Notes: generated from the letters alone by a model not told the origin. DNA of 64,000 bases from CBDESM01 sp965205165 (GCA_965205165.1 OZ242037.1:1550001-1614000); one strand, 5' to 3'; numbered from the stretch's first letter, positions 29,771 to 39,025 are shown. Numbers and translations: made by a program.

Positions 29771-31330
29771 ATGACTTGGGAACCTGAGCTGCGGGAGCTG
29801 GAGCGGCGGCGGGAGCTGGCGAAGGGGCGGGGCGGGCCGGAGGGCGTGGAGCGGCAGCGGCGGCGGGGCAAGCTGCTGGTCAACGAGCGGATCGACGGGA
29901 TTGCGGATCCGGACAGCTTCCGCGAGTTCGGCGGGCTGATCGGCAGCGCGGCGTACGACGACGGGGGCGAGCTGGCCGGCTTCACGCCGAAGGGGTCGAT
30001 CGAGGGGTTCTGCAAAGTCGGCGGGCGCAAGATCATCGTTTCGGCGGGGGATTTCACGGTGCGCGGGGGATCGGGCAGTGCCAGCGAGGACGGGCTGGGG
30101 CGCGAATTGGCGGCGAACCAGCGGGCGATCGAATGGCGGGTGCCGTTCGTGCGGCTGCTCGACGCGGCGGGCGGTTCAGTGCGCGGCTTCGAGGAGATCG
30201 GGCGCACCTACCTGCCGGACGGCAACACCTGGTCGACGATCGACACGCGGATGCTGCGGACGGTGCCGGTGGTCTCGGCGGTGATGGGATCGGTCGCGGG
30301 GCTGCCGGCGGTGAACGCCTGCATGGCGCACTTCACGCTGATGGTGCGGGGAATCTCGCAGCTCTTCCCGGGCGGGCCGCCGGTGGTGAAGGCGGCGCTG
30401 GGCTACGAGATCAGCAAGGAGGACTTGGGCGACGAGCGGGTGCATGTCGGCATCTCCGGCTCGGTCGACAACTTGGCGGAGAGCGAGGAAGAGGCGTTCG
30501 AGATGATCCGGCGCTGGCTCTCCTACCTGCCGCCCAACGTCTGGGAGGCCGCGCCGCGGGCGGAGCCGGCGGACCCGATCGACCCGGCCGATGCGCGGCT
30601 GCGCTCGCTGGTGCCGCGGGACCGGCGGCGGGCGTACGACGGGCACAAGGCGATCGAGTGGACGGTGGACGCGGGATCGTTCTTCGAGATCGCGCCGAAG
30701 TACGGGCGCGCGCGGATCACGGGGCTGGCGCGGATCAACGGCTACCCGGTGGGGGTGATGGCGAATAATCCGATGCACGCGGGCGGTTCGACCGACGTGG
30801 CGGGCGGGGACAAGGTGATCCGGCTGATCCAGCTCTGCGACACGTTCCACCTGCCGCTGATCTCGTTCGCGGACGAGCCGGGCTTCATGGTCGGGCTGGA
30901 ATCGGAGAAGCAGGGGATCGAGCGCGCGGGTGCGCGGCTGGTGATCGCGACCTGCGAGAGCCGGATGCCGTGGTGCACGGTGGTGATGGGGCGGCTGTTC
31001 GGGGTGGCGGGGCAGTGCCAGCACCGGCCGACGGGGATGTTCCAGCGCTTTGCCTGGCCTTCGGCGCGCTGGGGGTCGATGCACATCGAGGGCGGCGCGT
31101 CGGCCGCCTACCGGCGCGAGATCGACGAGGCGGAGGATCCGGAGGCGAAGCGGGCGGAGATCGAGGCGCGTTTGAACCGGCTGGCCTCGCCCTTCCGCAC
31201 GGCCGAGGCGACCGGACAGGAGATCATCGACCCGGCCGATACGCGCCGGCTGCTCTGCGAGTTCGTCGAGGACGCGCAGCCGATCCTGCGCACGCAGCTG
31301 GGGCCGAGCCCGACGCCGTTCCATCCGTAG
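29771..31330 (+). CDS. Acyl-CoA carboxylase carboxyltransferase subunit
   Basis: A 519-residue carboxyltransferase (propionyl/methylcrotonyl-CoA carboxylase beta type). Both crotonase-fold halves are visible: N-terminal 'GKLLVNERIDGIADPDSF' and 'DFTVRGGSGSASEDGLGRE', C-terminal 'SFFEIAPKYGRARITGLARI', 'NPMHAGGSTDVAGGDK' and 'FADEPGFMVGLESEKQGIER'. It transfers carboxyl from carboxybiotin to an acyl-CoA. No biotin carboxylase or carrier lies in the window. Substrate could be propionyl-, acetyl- or methylcrotonyl-CoA. A TACCCT box (29728-29733) and GAGGAG ribosome site precede it. Confidence 0.9.
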   Translation: MTWEPELRELERRRELAKGRGGPEGVERQRRRGKLLVNERIDGIADPDSFREFGGLIGSAAYDDGGELAGFTPKGSIEGFCKVGGRKIIVSAGDFTVRGGSGSASEDGLGRELAANQRAIEWRVPFVRLLDAAGGSVRGFEEIGRTYLPDGNTWSTIDTRMLRTVPVVSAVMGSVAGLPAVNACMAHFTLMVRGISQLFPGGPPVVKAALGYEISKEDLGDERVHVGISGSVDNLAESEEEAFEMIRRWLSYLPPNVWEAAPRAEPADPIDPADARLRSLVPRDRRRAYDGHKAIEWTVDAGSFFEIAPKYGRARITGLARINGYPVGVMANNPMHAGGSTDVAGGDKVIRLIQLCDTFHLPLISFADEPGFMVGLESEKQGIERAGARLVIATCESRMPWCTVVMGRLFGVAGQCQHRPTGMFQRFAWPSARWGSMHIEGGASAAYRREIDEAEDPEAKRAEIEARLNRLASPFRTAEATGQEIIDPADTRRLLCEFVEDAQPILRTQLGPSPTPFHP

Positions 31331-31465
31331 CCCCGGGTCCGCAGCCTCGAGCCGCTTGCCGCCATAACGGGCGCGGGGGGCGGAAACTAACGCGGCGTTG
31401 CCGAATCGGGGCCGCGGGCGGGGCTACGGTTGCCTGCGCGCTGAGGGAAGCGGCAGGGAATCCGA

Positions 31466-33208
31466 ATGCTTCGATGCCTGATCGCCCGCGAGCGGCTCCG
31501 CGCCGGCATCGCCGCAGTTTGCGGCGCCGCGCTCTTGGCCGCCGCCTGCAACGGGGACGGGCAGCAGCAGCAGGCGCCGCCCGCCGTCGCGCCGGCTCAG
31601 CAGCAGCAACAGCAGGGGCAGCCGGCCGCGGTCCAGCAGCAGCAATCGGTCCAGGCTCAGCAGCAGGGGCAGGCCGTCCAGCAGCAGGCGCAGCAGACGG
31701 GCCGGCAGTCCGCCGGGGCGCAGCAGCAACAGCAGCCGGCGCGGCCGGCGCTCGAGCCGACGGTGCAGAACTTCGCCAACATCGTCGACGACTGGCTGGC
31801 GTCGCTGACCTCGCTGCGCACGATCAACTCGATCACGGTCGACGACGAGATCGCCGATTCGGTGCTGCGGGCGGAGTTTTCGTTCACGCCGGACGCGGTC
31901 TACATCGCCGCCGGCGAGCTGTCGCTGCTTGGCGGGGGCGCGGCGTTCCCGGGCTTGCAGATGCTGTGGACGGAGGCGGGGCTGTGGCTGAGCGCGGAGC
32001 CGCTGGCGGGCTGGGTGCCGTTCGAGGCGATCTCCCAGATGCCGGCCGCGCAGGTGGAGACGGGGATCGCGCGGCTCAGCGGCCTGCAAGCCCGCAAGGC
32101 GCTCTACCCCTCGAACGCGACGGTGATGGAGGCGTCGCTGGACGGCCGGCCGGTCTGGGAGCTTTCCTACGAGCTGACGGGCGCGCAGCTGGCCTCGCTC
32201 TTCGCGGGGACGCCGGAGGCGGCGGTCGACCCGTATTCGGCGATGAACCCGCTGGGCGTGGATCTGAGCGTGGTGGTGGGCGCGGTGCTGGAAGCGGTCG
32301 AGGCTGAGCCGCCGCAGATCGAGCGGCTCGCGGTGCGGATGATCGCGGATCCGGCCAGCGGGGCGCTGCTCGGGGTCCAGATGACGGCGGAGCTGGCGGA
32401 GGACGGGGAGCAGGTGCTGATCACGCGGCTGGCGTCCTGGAACGAGCCGCTGGCGATCCCGCAGCCGCAGCCGGCGGCCTCGGTGGGCGAGTTCCTGGCC
32501 GTGTTCTTCGAGAGCGCGGGGGCGCTGGCCAAGGTGGAGGAGGCCAACGCCTACGCGATGCTGGCCGGCGCCCGCGAGAGCATCGAGCGGGCCGCCGCGA
32601 TCCACATGGTGCAGGAGATCTCGGGCACGGTCGGCGGCGAGGCGCGGGCGGCGCGGACGGAGATCAAGCTGGACCGGGCCGGCGGGCGGATCGAGATCGC
32701 GACGGAAGTGGACGGCTCCGAGCCGTACCGGATGCTCTGGACCCGCGAGGGGCTCTGGATCAGCGACGGCGGGGAGCGCTGGCAGTCGACCTCCCCGGCG
32801 CTGGTCGGCCTGGGCGAGTACGAGGGCGTGGACGAGTATCTGGCGGAGGCGATCCAGGCGGGCGATGACGCGGTGCTGTTCGCGCGGGCGACGGTGACGC
32901 GGGTGCTGGGCGGGCCGGACATGGGGGCGATCGACATCGCGGCGGAGACGACCCGCGACGAGCGGGCGGCGGCGGAAGCGCTGGTCAGCGAGCTGCTGAT
33001 CGAGGCGGCGGGGCCGCTGATCGGGCTGGATGCGGCGATCGAGGACGTGCTGGCGCTGGGCCTGCGGGCGCGGGTCGCGGCGGACGAGGCGACGCCGATC
33101 AGCCGCACCGTGGAGGCCCGCTTCAGGGCGGCGGGGGTCGAGTACGAGATCCGCTCGGACACCGCCTTCCGCGACCCGGCGGGGATTTCGTTCTCCGCGC
33201 CGGGCTGA
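31466..33208 (+). CDS. Lipoprotein with Gln-rich linker and two LppX-like domains
   Basis: A 580-residue lipoprotein with lipobox Cys 28 ('LLAAACNGD'). Residues ~33-92 are a low-complexity Gln/Ala tether with runs of up to six Gln. Two similar beta-rich domains follow (about 95-345 and 360-580), each with 'W-x-E/R-x-GLW-(L/I)-S' ('LWTEAGLWLS', 'LWTREGLWIS'). The fold resembles LppX/LprG lipid-binding lipoproteins and the dapA-linked lipoprotein. It precedes a peptide-type binding protein by 93 bp. Surface lipid or ligand binding is an inference. Confidence 0.78.
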   Translation: MLRCLIARERLRAGIAAVCGAALLAAACNGDGQQQQAPPAVAPAQQQQQQGQPAAVQQQQSVQAQQQGQAVQQQAQQTGRQSAGAQQQQQPARPALEPTVQNFANIVDDWLASLTSLRTINSITVDDEIADSVLRAEFSFTPDAVYIAAGELSLLGGGAAFPGLQMLWTEAGLWLSAEPLAGWVPFEAISQMPAAQVETGIARLSGLQARKALYPSNATVMEASLDGRPVWELSYELTGAQLASLFAGTPEAAVDPYSAMNPLGVDLSVVVGAVLEAVEAEPPQIERLAVRMIADPASGALLGVQMTAELAEDGEQVLITRLASWNEPLAIPQPQPAASVGEFLAVFFESAGALAKVEEANAYAMLAGARESIERAAAIHMVQEISGTVGGEARAARTEIKLDRAGGRIEIATEVDGSEPYRMLWTREGLWISDGGERWQSTSPALVGLGEYEGVDEYLAEAIQAGDDAVLFARATVTRVLGGPDMGAIDIAAETTRDERAAAEALVSELLIEAAGPLIGLDAAIEDVLALGLRARVAADEATPISRTVEARFRAAGVEYEIRSDTAFRDPAGISFSAPG

Positions 33209-33301
33209 TCCGCGCGATCGCGCCCTCCGACGGCCCTGCCGATTCTGCTAGCTTGCGGGGCCAGAGCGAGCCCGCGTCGACGCGGGTGCAGGAGGTGCTC
33301 C

Positions 33302-35131
33302 ATGGCAGAGAAGAACTACTGGTCGCGGATGCGCAAGTCGCGGATGAACCGGCGCTCGCTGCTGGCGGCCTCGGCCCGCGCCGGGGTCGGCGCGGCCGGG
33401 CTCGCGCTGGTCGGCTGCGGCGACGACGATGACGACGACGCGCAGCAGCAGGCCGCGGCCGGCGCCGCCCAGACGGCGGCGCAGCAGGAGCAGGACCAGC
33501 CGGCGGCCATGCAGGCGCAGGACGACGGCGATCAGCAGCAGCAGGCGCAGGCGTCGCCCGCGCCGACCGGGATCGCCCGCGCCTCGCAGCTGCGGGCCGG
33601 GCTGCACCTCAACACCACCTCGCTGGACCCGCACGTGGGCACCAGCGGCACCGACGCCTACTTCTTCCAGCTGTTCCACGACTACCTCGTGATGCACGAC
33701 GCGGACTCCGTGCAGCAGGGCAGCCTCTCGCTGGCCGAAAGCTGGGAGTTCCCCGAGCCGGCCGGCTCCAAGATCATCTTCAACCTGCGCGACGGCGTCG
33801 TCTTCCACAACGGCGACCCGTTCACCTCGGACGACGTGCGGCTCAACCTCGAGCGGGTGACCACGCACCCCTCCTCGACCCCGAAGGACAACTTCACGGT
33901 GGTCGAATCGGTGGACACGCCGGACGGGCTGACCGCGGTCTACAACATGTCCGAGCCCTCGGCCGGCGTGATGCACCTGCTGGGCGACCGGGCCGGGGCG
34001 ATGGTGCACGTGCCGACGGCGGAGGAGCTGGGCGACGAGTACGGGCTGCGCCCGGTCGGGACGGGGCCGTACCGCTTCGAGGAGTGGATCGACCTCCAGC
34101 GCGTGGTCGGCACGCGCAACGGCGACCACTGGATGCGCGGCCCGCAGCCCGGCGCCGCCAGCGGCGACGCGGTGCCCTACTTCGACGAGGTCAACTTCCG
34201 CATCATCCAGGGCGAGAACTCGACCCTCGTGGCGACCGCGCTGAGCAACGACCTGGACATCGCGTTCATCCCGGAGGCGCAGTTCAACCGGCAGTTCGAG
34301 GAGAGCGACGACTGGCGGATCGTGGCGCTGGACGGCGCGTTCATCTCCGAGATCCTGATGCTGAACGCGTCGAAGCCGCCGTTCGACAACATCAACGTGC
34401 GGCTGGCGATCATCCACGCGGTGCACCCGGAGGCGGTCAACCGCGCGGTGCACGACGACCTGATGATCCAGGCGCTGGGCGGCCAGTGGCCGGTCGGCAC
34501 CTGGGTCTACCAGGAGGTCGCGAGCAACCCGCAGGTGGCCTACCCGAACATCGCCGACCGGCAGGCGAAGGCCAAGGAATACCTCGCGCAGTCGGGCCTG
34601 ACCGCGGAGGATATCAACGCGATGGGCGGCATCTCCTTCACGACCTACGAGAACCAGGTCAAGAAGGACGCGGGCACGATCTACGTGCAGCAGATCAAGG
34701 AGGTGCTGGGGATCGACGTGGAGTTCACGCCGCTGGAGCTGGCGACCTACATCCCGGCGCTGTGCGAGAACGGCGAGTACCACATGGCGGTGACCGGCTG
34801 GAGCCGCTACCCGGAGCCGGACTGGATCGCCTCGCTGGCCTACACCTCGACCGGCTACTACAACCCGAACGGCCCGGTCGACGTGCCCTCGCCGATCCAC
34901 CCGGATCTGGACGGGCTGATCGCGGACGCGCGGCAGACCTTCGACATCGAAGAGCGCAAGGCGCTGTACGCCAAGGTGAACGACATCATCGTCGGCGAGG
35001 GGCACTACTACACGATGCTCTACGGGGTGAACTTCACCGGCGTGCGCAACGCGATCCAGAACGCGGAGGCGACCCTGTTCAACGGCGAGGGCAAGTGGCA
35101 GACCCGCTGGCTCTACAGCGACGAGGCCTAG
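33302..35131 (+). CDS. ABC transporter solute-binding protein, peptide/nickel family
   Basis: A 609-residue family-5 (DppA/OppA-type) binding protein. The N-terminus combines a Tat motif 'RRSLLAA' (R17-R18) with lipobox 'LALVGC' (Cys 39), then six Asp and a ~60-residue Gln/Ala tether. The binding domain has the SBP_bac_5 signature 'FNLRDGVVFHNGDPFTSDDV'. It binds peptides or related solutes outside the membrane for the two permeases encoded next. It shares its first 46 residues almost exactly with the binding protein at 59.5 kb. Confidence 0.92.
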   Translation: MAEKNYWSRMRKSRMNRRSLLAASARAGVGAAGLALVGCGDDDDDDAQQQAAAGAAQTAAQQEQDQPAAMQAQDDGDQQQQAQASPAPTGIARASQLRAGLHLNTTSLDPHVGTSGTDAYFFQLFHDYLVMHDADSVQQGSLSLAESWEFPEPAGSKIIFNLRDGVVFHNGDPFTSDDVRLNLERVTTHPSSTPKDNFTVVESVDTPDGLTAVYNMSEPSAGVMHLLGDRAGAMVHVPTAEELGDEYGLRPVGTGPYRFEEWIDLQRVVGTRNGDHWMRGPQPGAASGDAVPYFDEVNFRIIQGENSTLVATALSNDLDIAFIPEAQFNRQFEESDDWRIVALDGAFISEILMLNASKPPFDNINVRLAIIHAVHPEAVNRAVHDDLMIQALGGQWPVGTWVYQEVASNPQVAYPNIADRQAKAKEYLAQSGLTAEDINAMGGISFTTYENQVKKDAGTIYVQQIKEVLGIDVEFTPLELATYIPALCENGEYHMAVTGWSRYPEPDWIASLAYTSTGYYNPNGPVDVPSPIHPDLDGLIADARQTFDIEERKALYAKVNDIIVGEGHYYTMLYGVNFTGVRNAIQNAEATLFNGEGKWQTRWLYSDEA

Positions 35132-35157
35132 GGCCGGAAATCGGGGGGAAGAGCACG

Positions 35158-35185
35158 GAGCGACGGGGCCGCGGCCCCGCCGCTC
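35158..35185 (+). terminator. Intercistronic hairpin between binding protein and permease
   Basis: GAGCG-A-CGGGGCC pairs with GGCCCCG-C-CGCTC, one mismatch, GC loop. No T-run follows. Its place after a binding-protein gene fits a stabiliser or processing signal that raises binding-protein mRNA relative to permease mRNA. Confidence 0.55.
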
Positions 35186-35211
35186 GCTAGACGATCGGCG
35201 AACACCCGCGC

Positions 35212-36165
35212 ATGTCCGCTTACCTGACGGTCCGGGTGCTGCAGTCGGTCTTCGTGATCATCCTCGTCGCGTTCGCGTCCTTCGGGATCTTCCGGGTGCT
35301 GCCCGGCGATCCGCTGGCCGCGCTGGCGGCCGAGGGCGAGGCGATCTCGCAGGAGCGGCGGGCCGAGCTGGAGGCCGAGCTGGGCCTGAACGAGCCGCTC
35401 TACACGCAGCTGTTCAACTGGATCGGCGGGATCGTCACGCGCGGCGACTTCGGGCGCTCGACGCTGAGCCGGCGGCAGGTCGGATCGGAGCTGCTGCAGC
35501 GGGTGCAGAACACGCTGCACATCGGGGTGGCGACGATCTTCTTCGGCATCTTGATCGGCGTGCCCGCGGGGGTGATCTCGGCGATCAAGCCGAACTCGTG
35601 GGCGGACCGGCTGATCACGGGGGTCAGCGTCGGCGGGGTCGCGATTCCCGACTACCTGTTCGCGCTGCTGCTGATCCTGCTGTTCACGGTGACCTGGGAC
35701 GTGCTGCCCGCGGCGGGGTTCGCGCGCATCTGGGATGATCCGATCCAGAGCATCAAGGGGCTGGCCATGCCGGTGATCGTGGTGTCCTGGGTGCTGTCGG
35801 CGATCGTGGCGCGGCAGACGCGCTCGTCGATGCTGGAGGTGCTGCGGCAGGACTACGTGCGCACGGCGCGGGCGAAGGGGCTGCGCGAGAGCCGGGTCGT
35901 CTACCTGCACGCGCTGCGCAACGGGCTGCTGCCGGTGGTCACGATCATCGGGCTGCTGATCGCGCGGGTCTTCGCGGGCGCGGTGATCGTGGAGCAGATC
36001 TTCAACATCCCGGGCATGGGCCTGTGGCTGGTGACGGCGGCGCTGCAGCGGGACCTGCTGATCGTGCAGGCGATGATCCTGGTGATCGCGGTGGCGATCG
36101 TGATCGCGAACCTGCTGACCGACATCAGCTACGGCCTGCTCGATCCGAGGATCCGCTATGGCTGA
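35212..36165 (+). CDS. ABC permease, DppB/OppB type
   Basis: A 317-residue inner-membrane permease with about six helices. The N-terminal helix 'VIILVAFASFGIFRVLPGDP' is typical of DppB. The coupling (EAA) loop is 'DYVRTARAKGLRESRVVYLH'. It pairs with the next permease to form the channel of a peptide-type importer. Its end overlaps that gene by 8 nt. Confidence 0.94.
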   Translation: MSAYLTVRVLQSVFVIILVAFASFGIFRVLPGDPLAALAAEGEAISQERRAELEAELGLNEPLYTQLFNWIGGIVTRGDFGRSTLSRRQVGSELLQRVQNTLHIGVATIFFGILIGVPAGVISAIKPNSWADRLITGVSVGGVAIPDYLFALLLILLFTVTWDVLPAAGFARIWDDPIQSIKGLAMPVIVVSWVLSAIVARQTRSSMLEVLRQDYVRTARAKGLRESRVVYLHALRNGLLPVVTIIGLLIARVFAGAVIVEQIFNIPGMGLWLVTAALQRDLLIVQAMILVIAVAIVIANLLTDISYGLLDPRIRYG

Positions 36166-37090
36166 GCAGACCGCGGTCTCCGCGTACGACGAGTTCGCAG
36201 CGGCGCGGCCCTCGCGCTCGCGGCTGGCGGAGTTCACCCGCCGCTTCGTCCGCGTGCGGCTGGTCAAGCCCGCGCTCGCCTTCCTGCTCGTCTTCCTCGT
36301 CGCCGCCGCGATCGTCGACCTGCTGCCGCTGCCCGGCTTCGAGGAGCTGCACAAGGACGCGGAGGGCTTCTACCGCTCGTGGGAAGCGCCGAGCTGGGAT
36401 CACCCGTTCGGCACCGACAAGCAGGGGCGCGACACGCTGACGCGGGTGCTGCACGCGACGCGCGCGGCCTTGGCGGTGGGCTTCGGCGCGTCGCTGTTCG
36501 GCGCGCTCTTCGGGCTGCCGATCGGGGTCGCGGCCGGCTTCGCGCGTGGGGTCGTGGACGAAGTGCTGATGCGGATCATGGACGCGGTGCTGGCCTTCCC
36601 GGGCCTGATCTTGGCGCTGGCGCTGGTCTCGGTGCTGGGGAGGGATCTGCTCAACATCATCGTCGCGGTGGGGATCGCCAACGTGCCCTGGGTGGCGCGG
36701 ATCTCGCGGTCGATGGCGCTCTCGGTGCGCGAGCAGGACTACGTGCTGGCGGCGCGGACGCTGGGCGCGGGCAACCTGCGGATCATGGCGCGCTACGTGC
36801 TGCCGAACTCGTTCCAGCCAGTGATCGTGCAGGTCAGCCTCGGCGCCGGCTTCGCGATCTTGGCGGAGGCCGGGCTCAGCTTCCTCGGCCTCGGCATCCG
36901 CCCGCCCGAGCCGACCTGGGGCGGGATGGTGGCCGAAGGCCGCCAAGTGATCATCACCAACACCGGCTGGTGGCTCTGGGTCTTCCCCGGCGCCTGCATC
37001 GCCCTGCTCGTCTGGAGCCTCAACATCATCGGCGACGGCCTGCGCGACGTCCTCGACCCCCGGCTCAGAGGCGCCCTTGAAGGCGACTGA
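36158..37090 (+). CDS. ABC permease, DppC/OppC type
   Basis: A 310-residue permease. 'HPFGTDKQGRDTLTRVLHAT' is the DppC signature; the EAA loop is 'DYVLAARTLGAGNLRIMARY', followed by 'LPNSFQPV' and 'LGLGIRPPEPTWGGM'. No DppD/DppF ATPase genes follow. Instead a DUF3800 gene begins 6 nt after the stop, then hairpin repeats. The ATPases must be encoded elsewhere or were displaced. Confidence 0.94.
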   Translation: MAEQTAVSAYDEFAAARPSRSRLAEFTRRFVRVRLVKPALAFLLVFLVAAAIVDLLPLPGFEELHKDAEGFYRSWEAPSWDHPFGTDKQGRDTLTRVLHATRAALAVGFGASLFGALFGLPIGVAAGFARGVVDEVLMRIMDAVLAFPGLILALALVSVLGRDLLNIIVAVGIANVPWVARISRSMALSVREQDYVLAARTLGAGNLRIMARYVLPNSFQPVIVQVSLGAGFAILAEAGLSFLGLGIRPPEPTWGGMVAEGRQVIITNTGWWLWVFPGACIALLVWSLNIIGDGLRDVLDPRLRGALEGD

Positions 37091-37096
37091 GCCGCC

Positions 37097-37927
37097 GTGC
37101 CCGACCACCTGCGCGTCTTCGTCGACGAGAGCGGCGACCCGGGTGACAGCGGTACCGGCAAGGGCACCCGCTGGCTCGTCTTCGCCGGCATCGCGGGGGA
37201 AGGGGAAGGCGAAGCTCTAAAGCATTTCGCCCTGAATCTTCGGCGGGTCTTCGGGCAAAGGTCGGGCCGCTTGAGGTACCTGCACTTCGCCAAACTCTCC
37301 GGCGCGAAGAAGCTGCCGGCATTCATGCAGCTTGCCAAGGCGCCGATGCAGGTGATCGTGGTGGCGGCCGACACTGCGGCCATGCCCTTTTCGGACAGCC
37401 CAACCCCCGCGCAGGCTCGATACCGATACACCCTCAAGTTCATGCTCGAGCGGGCCAGTTGGCTCGCCGCTCAGCGCCGCCAGCCGCTGGAGCTGGTCAT
37501 TGAAGAGTCCCTGCACGTCACCGTCGATTCCATACGCGAGTACGTCACTCGGCTTCGCAACGACGCGGAGGATGGGCGTTTCGTCGACTGGAGGTGGGTG
37601 GACGAAGCCCGGATCAGGATGGCCCGCAAGGACGAGCAGGCGCAGCTCTGGCTCGCCGATGGTGCAGCTCACGCGTTTTTCCAAGCCCTTGAAACCAACC
37701 GGTTCCTCGGTGGTCCAGTGCCGATCTATGCGGATCTGCTGCAGCCGCTGCTCTGGCAAGGCCCCGACGGGGATCGGGTAGACGACAACGGATTCGCCTT
37801 TGTCTCGTCTGGACAGGGGGCGGCAGAGCGCCTCATGCAGGAATTTCCGTCAGTGCGGCGCTGGGTCGTGCAGCAACAGCAGGTCACTGCCCTGTTTTGG
37901 CGGCAAGGTTCAGGCCATGGAGAGTGA
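37097..37927 (+). CDS. DUF3800-domain protein
   Basis: A 276-residue DUF3800 protein with GTG start. The diagnostic 'FVDESGDPGDSG' (residues 8-19) is present, with 'YLHFAKLSGAKK' and an acidic 'VIEESL' later; DUF3800 proteins are predicted RNase-H-like. Some occur near phage-defence or mobile genes, but no function is established. It has lower GC and more varied codons than the permease before it, indicating transfer. The last ~50 residues ('GQGAAERLMQEF' to the end) are plain. Three hairpin repeats follow. Confidence 0.82.
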   Translation: MPDHLRVFVDESGDPGDSGTGKGTRWLVFAGIAGEGEGEALKHFALNLRRVFGQRSGRLRYLHFAKLSGAKKLPAFMQLAKAPMQVIVVAADTAAMPFSDSPTPAQARYRYTLKFMLERASWLAAQRRQPLELVIEESLHVTVDSIREYVTRLRNDAEDGRFVDWRWVDEARIRMARKDEQAQLWLADGAAHAFFQALETNRFLGGPVPIYADLLQPLLWQGPDGDRVDDNGFAFVSSGQGAAERLMQEFPSVRRWVVQQQQVTALFWRQGSGHGE

Positions 37928-37950
37928 AGATGACTGGCAAAATGACGAGA

Positions 37951-38010
37951 AACGAAGTGCCCCCCTCCTGTGGAATTACGCGCCTACACGCCACCGCTCA
38001 GAGGGGGGCC
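37951..38010 (+). repeat. Hairpin repeat element A
   Basis: AACGAAGT foot, then GCCCCCCTC (37959-37967) pairing perfectly with GAGGGGGGC (38001-38009), 51 nt from end to end. It has the architecture of R1/R2 with a different arm sequence. Confidence 0.7.
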
Positions 38011-38081
38011 GACTCGGACACGAGCATAGCACAGGAAGTCTTGCCGAGACAACCCCTTTTCCGCACAACCCATGATCCGGT

Positions 38082-38138
38082 GGTGCCCCTCTCCTCTGGC
38101 AGCCAGCGCACTCGGCGCATACCGGAAAGAGAGGGGCG
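38082..38138 (+). repeat. Hairpin repeat element B
   Basis: GGTGCCCC foot with stem GCCCCTCTC (38085-38093) and GAGAGGGGC (38129-38137), perfect 9 bp, 53 nt overall. The AACGA part of the foot is not present here. The following CTCTGGC matches element C. Confidence 0.7.
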
Positions 38139-38200
38139 CTAAAACAGCAGGTCGATTCTATCCCACCTGCACCACTGGAGCCAGCATCCCAACGGCCCTG

Positions 38201-38264
38201 AAACGAAGGTGCCCCTCTCCTCTGGCTTCCGGGTGCACGAGGCACCGCCAAATGAAGAGGGGCT
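38201..38264 (+). repeat. Hairpin repeat element C
   Basis: AACGAAGGT foot, then GCCCCTCT (38211-38218) pairing with AGAGGGGC (38256-38263), 8 bp, 53 nt overall. The left arm and CTCTGGC match element B; the loop differs. The whole 37928-38323 stretch (396 bp) has no convincing gene. Confidence 0.7.
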
Positions 38265-38323
38265 CGAAGAACGCCGATGATCTTAATCGGGTTCTTCCAA
38301 CGTCGTCAACTTGGGAGGCGGCG

Positions 38324-38920
38324 TCAGCGGGCGAACTGGCCGATGTTTTCGTGGCCGAGGGCGTCGCCGTTGGGGTCGAGCAGTTCTTCGGGCTGCTCGA
38401 GGGTTTGGAGCCAGGCCCAGATGTCGGCTACGTGTTCGGGCGGCGTGTCATCGGGGGGCTGGACGGGCATGATGCCGCGGGGCTGGCGGTACTGGCTCAG
38501 CGCGCCGTGGATGTCGAGCCCGGTTTGGGCGATGGTGGGGCCGACGACGCCTTGGCCGAGGTCTCCGTGGCAGGTCTGGCAGTTCTTGGCGAAGTAGAGC
38601 TCCTCGCCGCGCACGGGGTCGGCGGCCGCCTGCATCGCTTCCTCGTCGATGTCCTCGATCGGGATCGGCTCGGCGGCGGCGCAGGTGAGCGGGGCGCGGT
38701 CGAGCAGTTCCAGCGCGGGGTCGTCTTCGTGTCCCTCTTCGATGCAGAAGAGGCCGGTGTCCCAGCCTTCGGCGGCGGCTTCGTTGGAGAGTTCGAGCGC
38801 TTCGAGCCTGCCCGCGTCCTTGTAGAGGGCGAAGCCGACCAGCGCGAGCACGCCGGCGATCAGCAGCCCGAACGTGAGGAAGAGGCTGAAACTCTGCGGA
38901 ATTCCGGTCTTCGTCGGCAT
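38324..38920 (-). CDS. Membrane-anchored c-type cytochrome
   Basis: A 198-residue monohaem cytochrome c. An N-terminal helix (about 11-33) anchors it, then an acidic linker, then the haem domain with CQTCH (C114, C117, H118) and the axial Met in 'RGIMPVQ' (about M151). Two further Cys at 59 and 80 could form a disulfide. It probably carries electrons outside the membrane; no oxidase or reductase gene is adjacent. A TAGGAT box lies about 50 nt upstream on the minus strand. Confidence 0.9.
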   Translation of the reverse strand: MPTKTGIPQSFSLFLTFGLLIAGVLALVGFALYKDAGRLEALELSNEAAAEGWDTGLFCIEEGHEDDPALELLDRAPLTCAAAEPIPIEDIDEEAMQAAADPVRGEELYFAKNCQTCHGDLGQGVVGPTIAQTGLDIHGALSQYRQPRGIMPVQPPDDTPPEHVADIWAWLQTLEQPEELLDPNGDALGHENIGQFAR

Positions 38921-39025
38921 GCGTCCCCGCCGGCTCCCTCGCTGGATTCGCGCACGGCGCCGCGCACCATCCTAGAACAGCGCCCGCTTACGCGGAACGC
39001 GGGCCGCCCCGCTCGGCTCTCGGGC

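Noticed and set aside
14821..38264. CRISPR array
   Set aside because: Repeats are two and three copies with irregular spacing and variable arms, without cas genes or uniform spacers.
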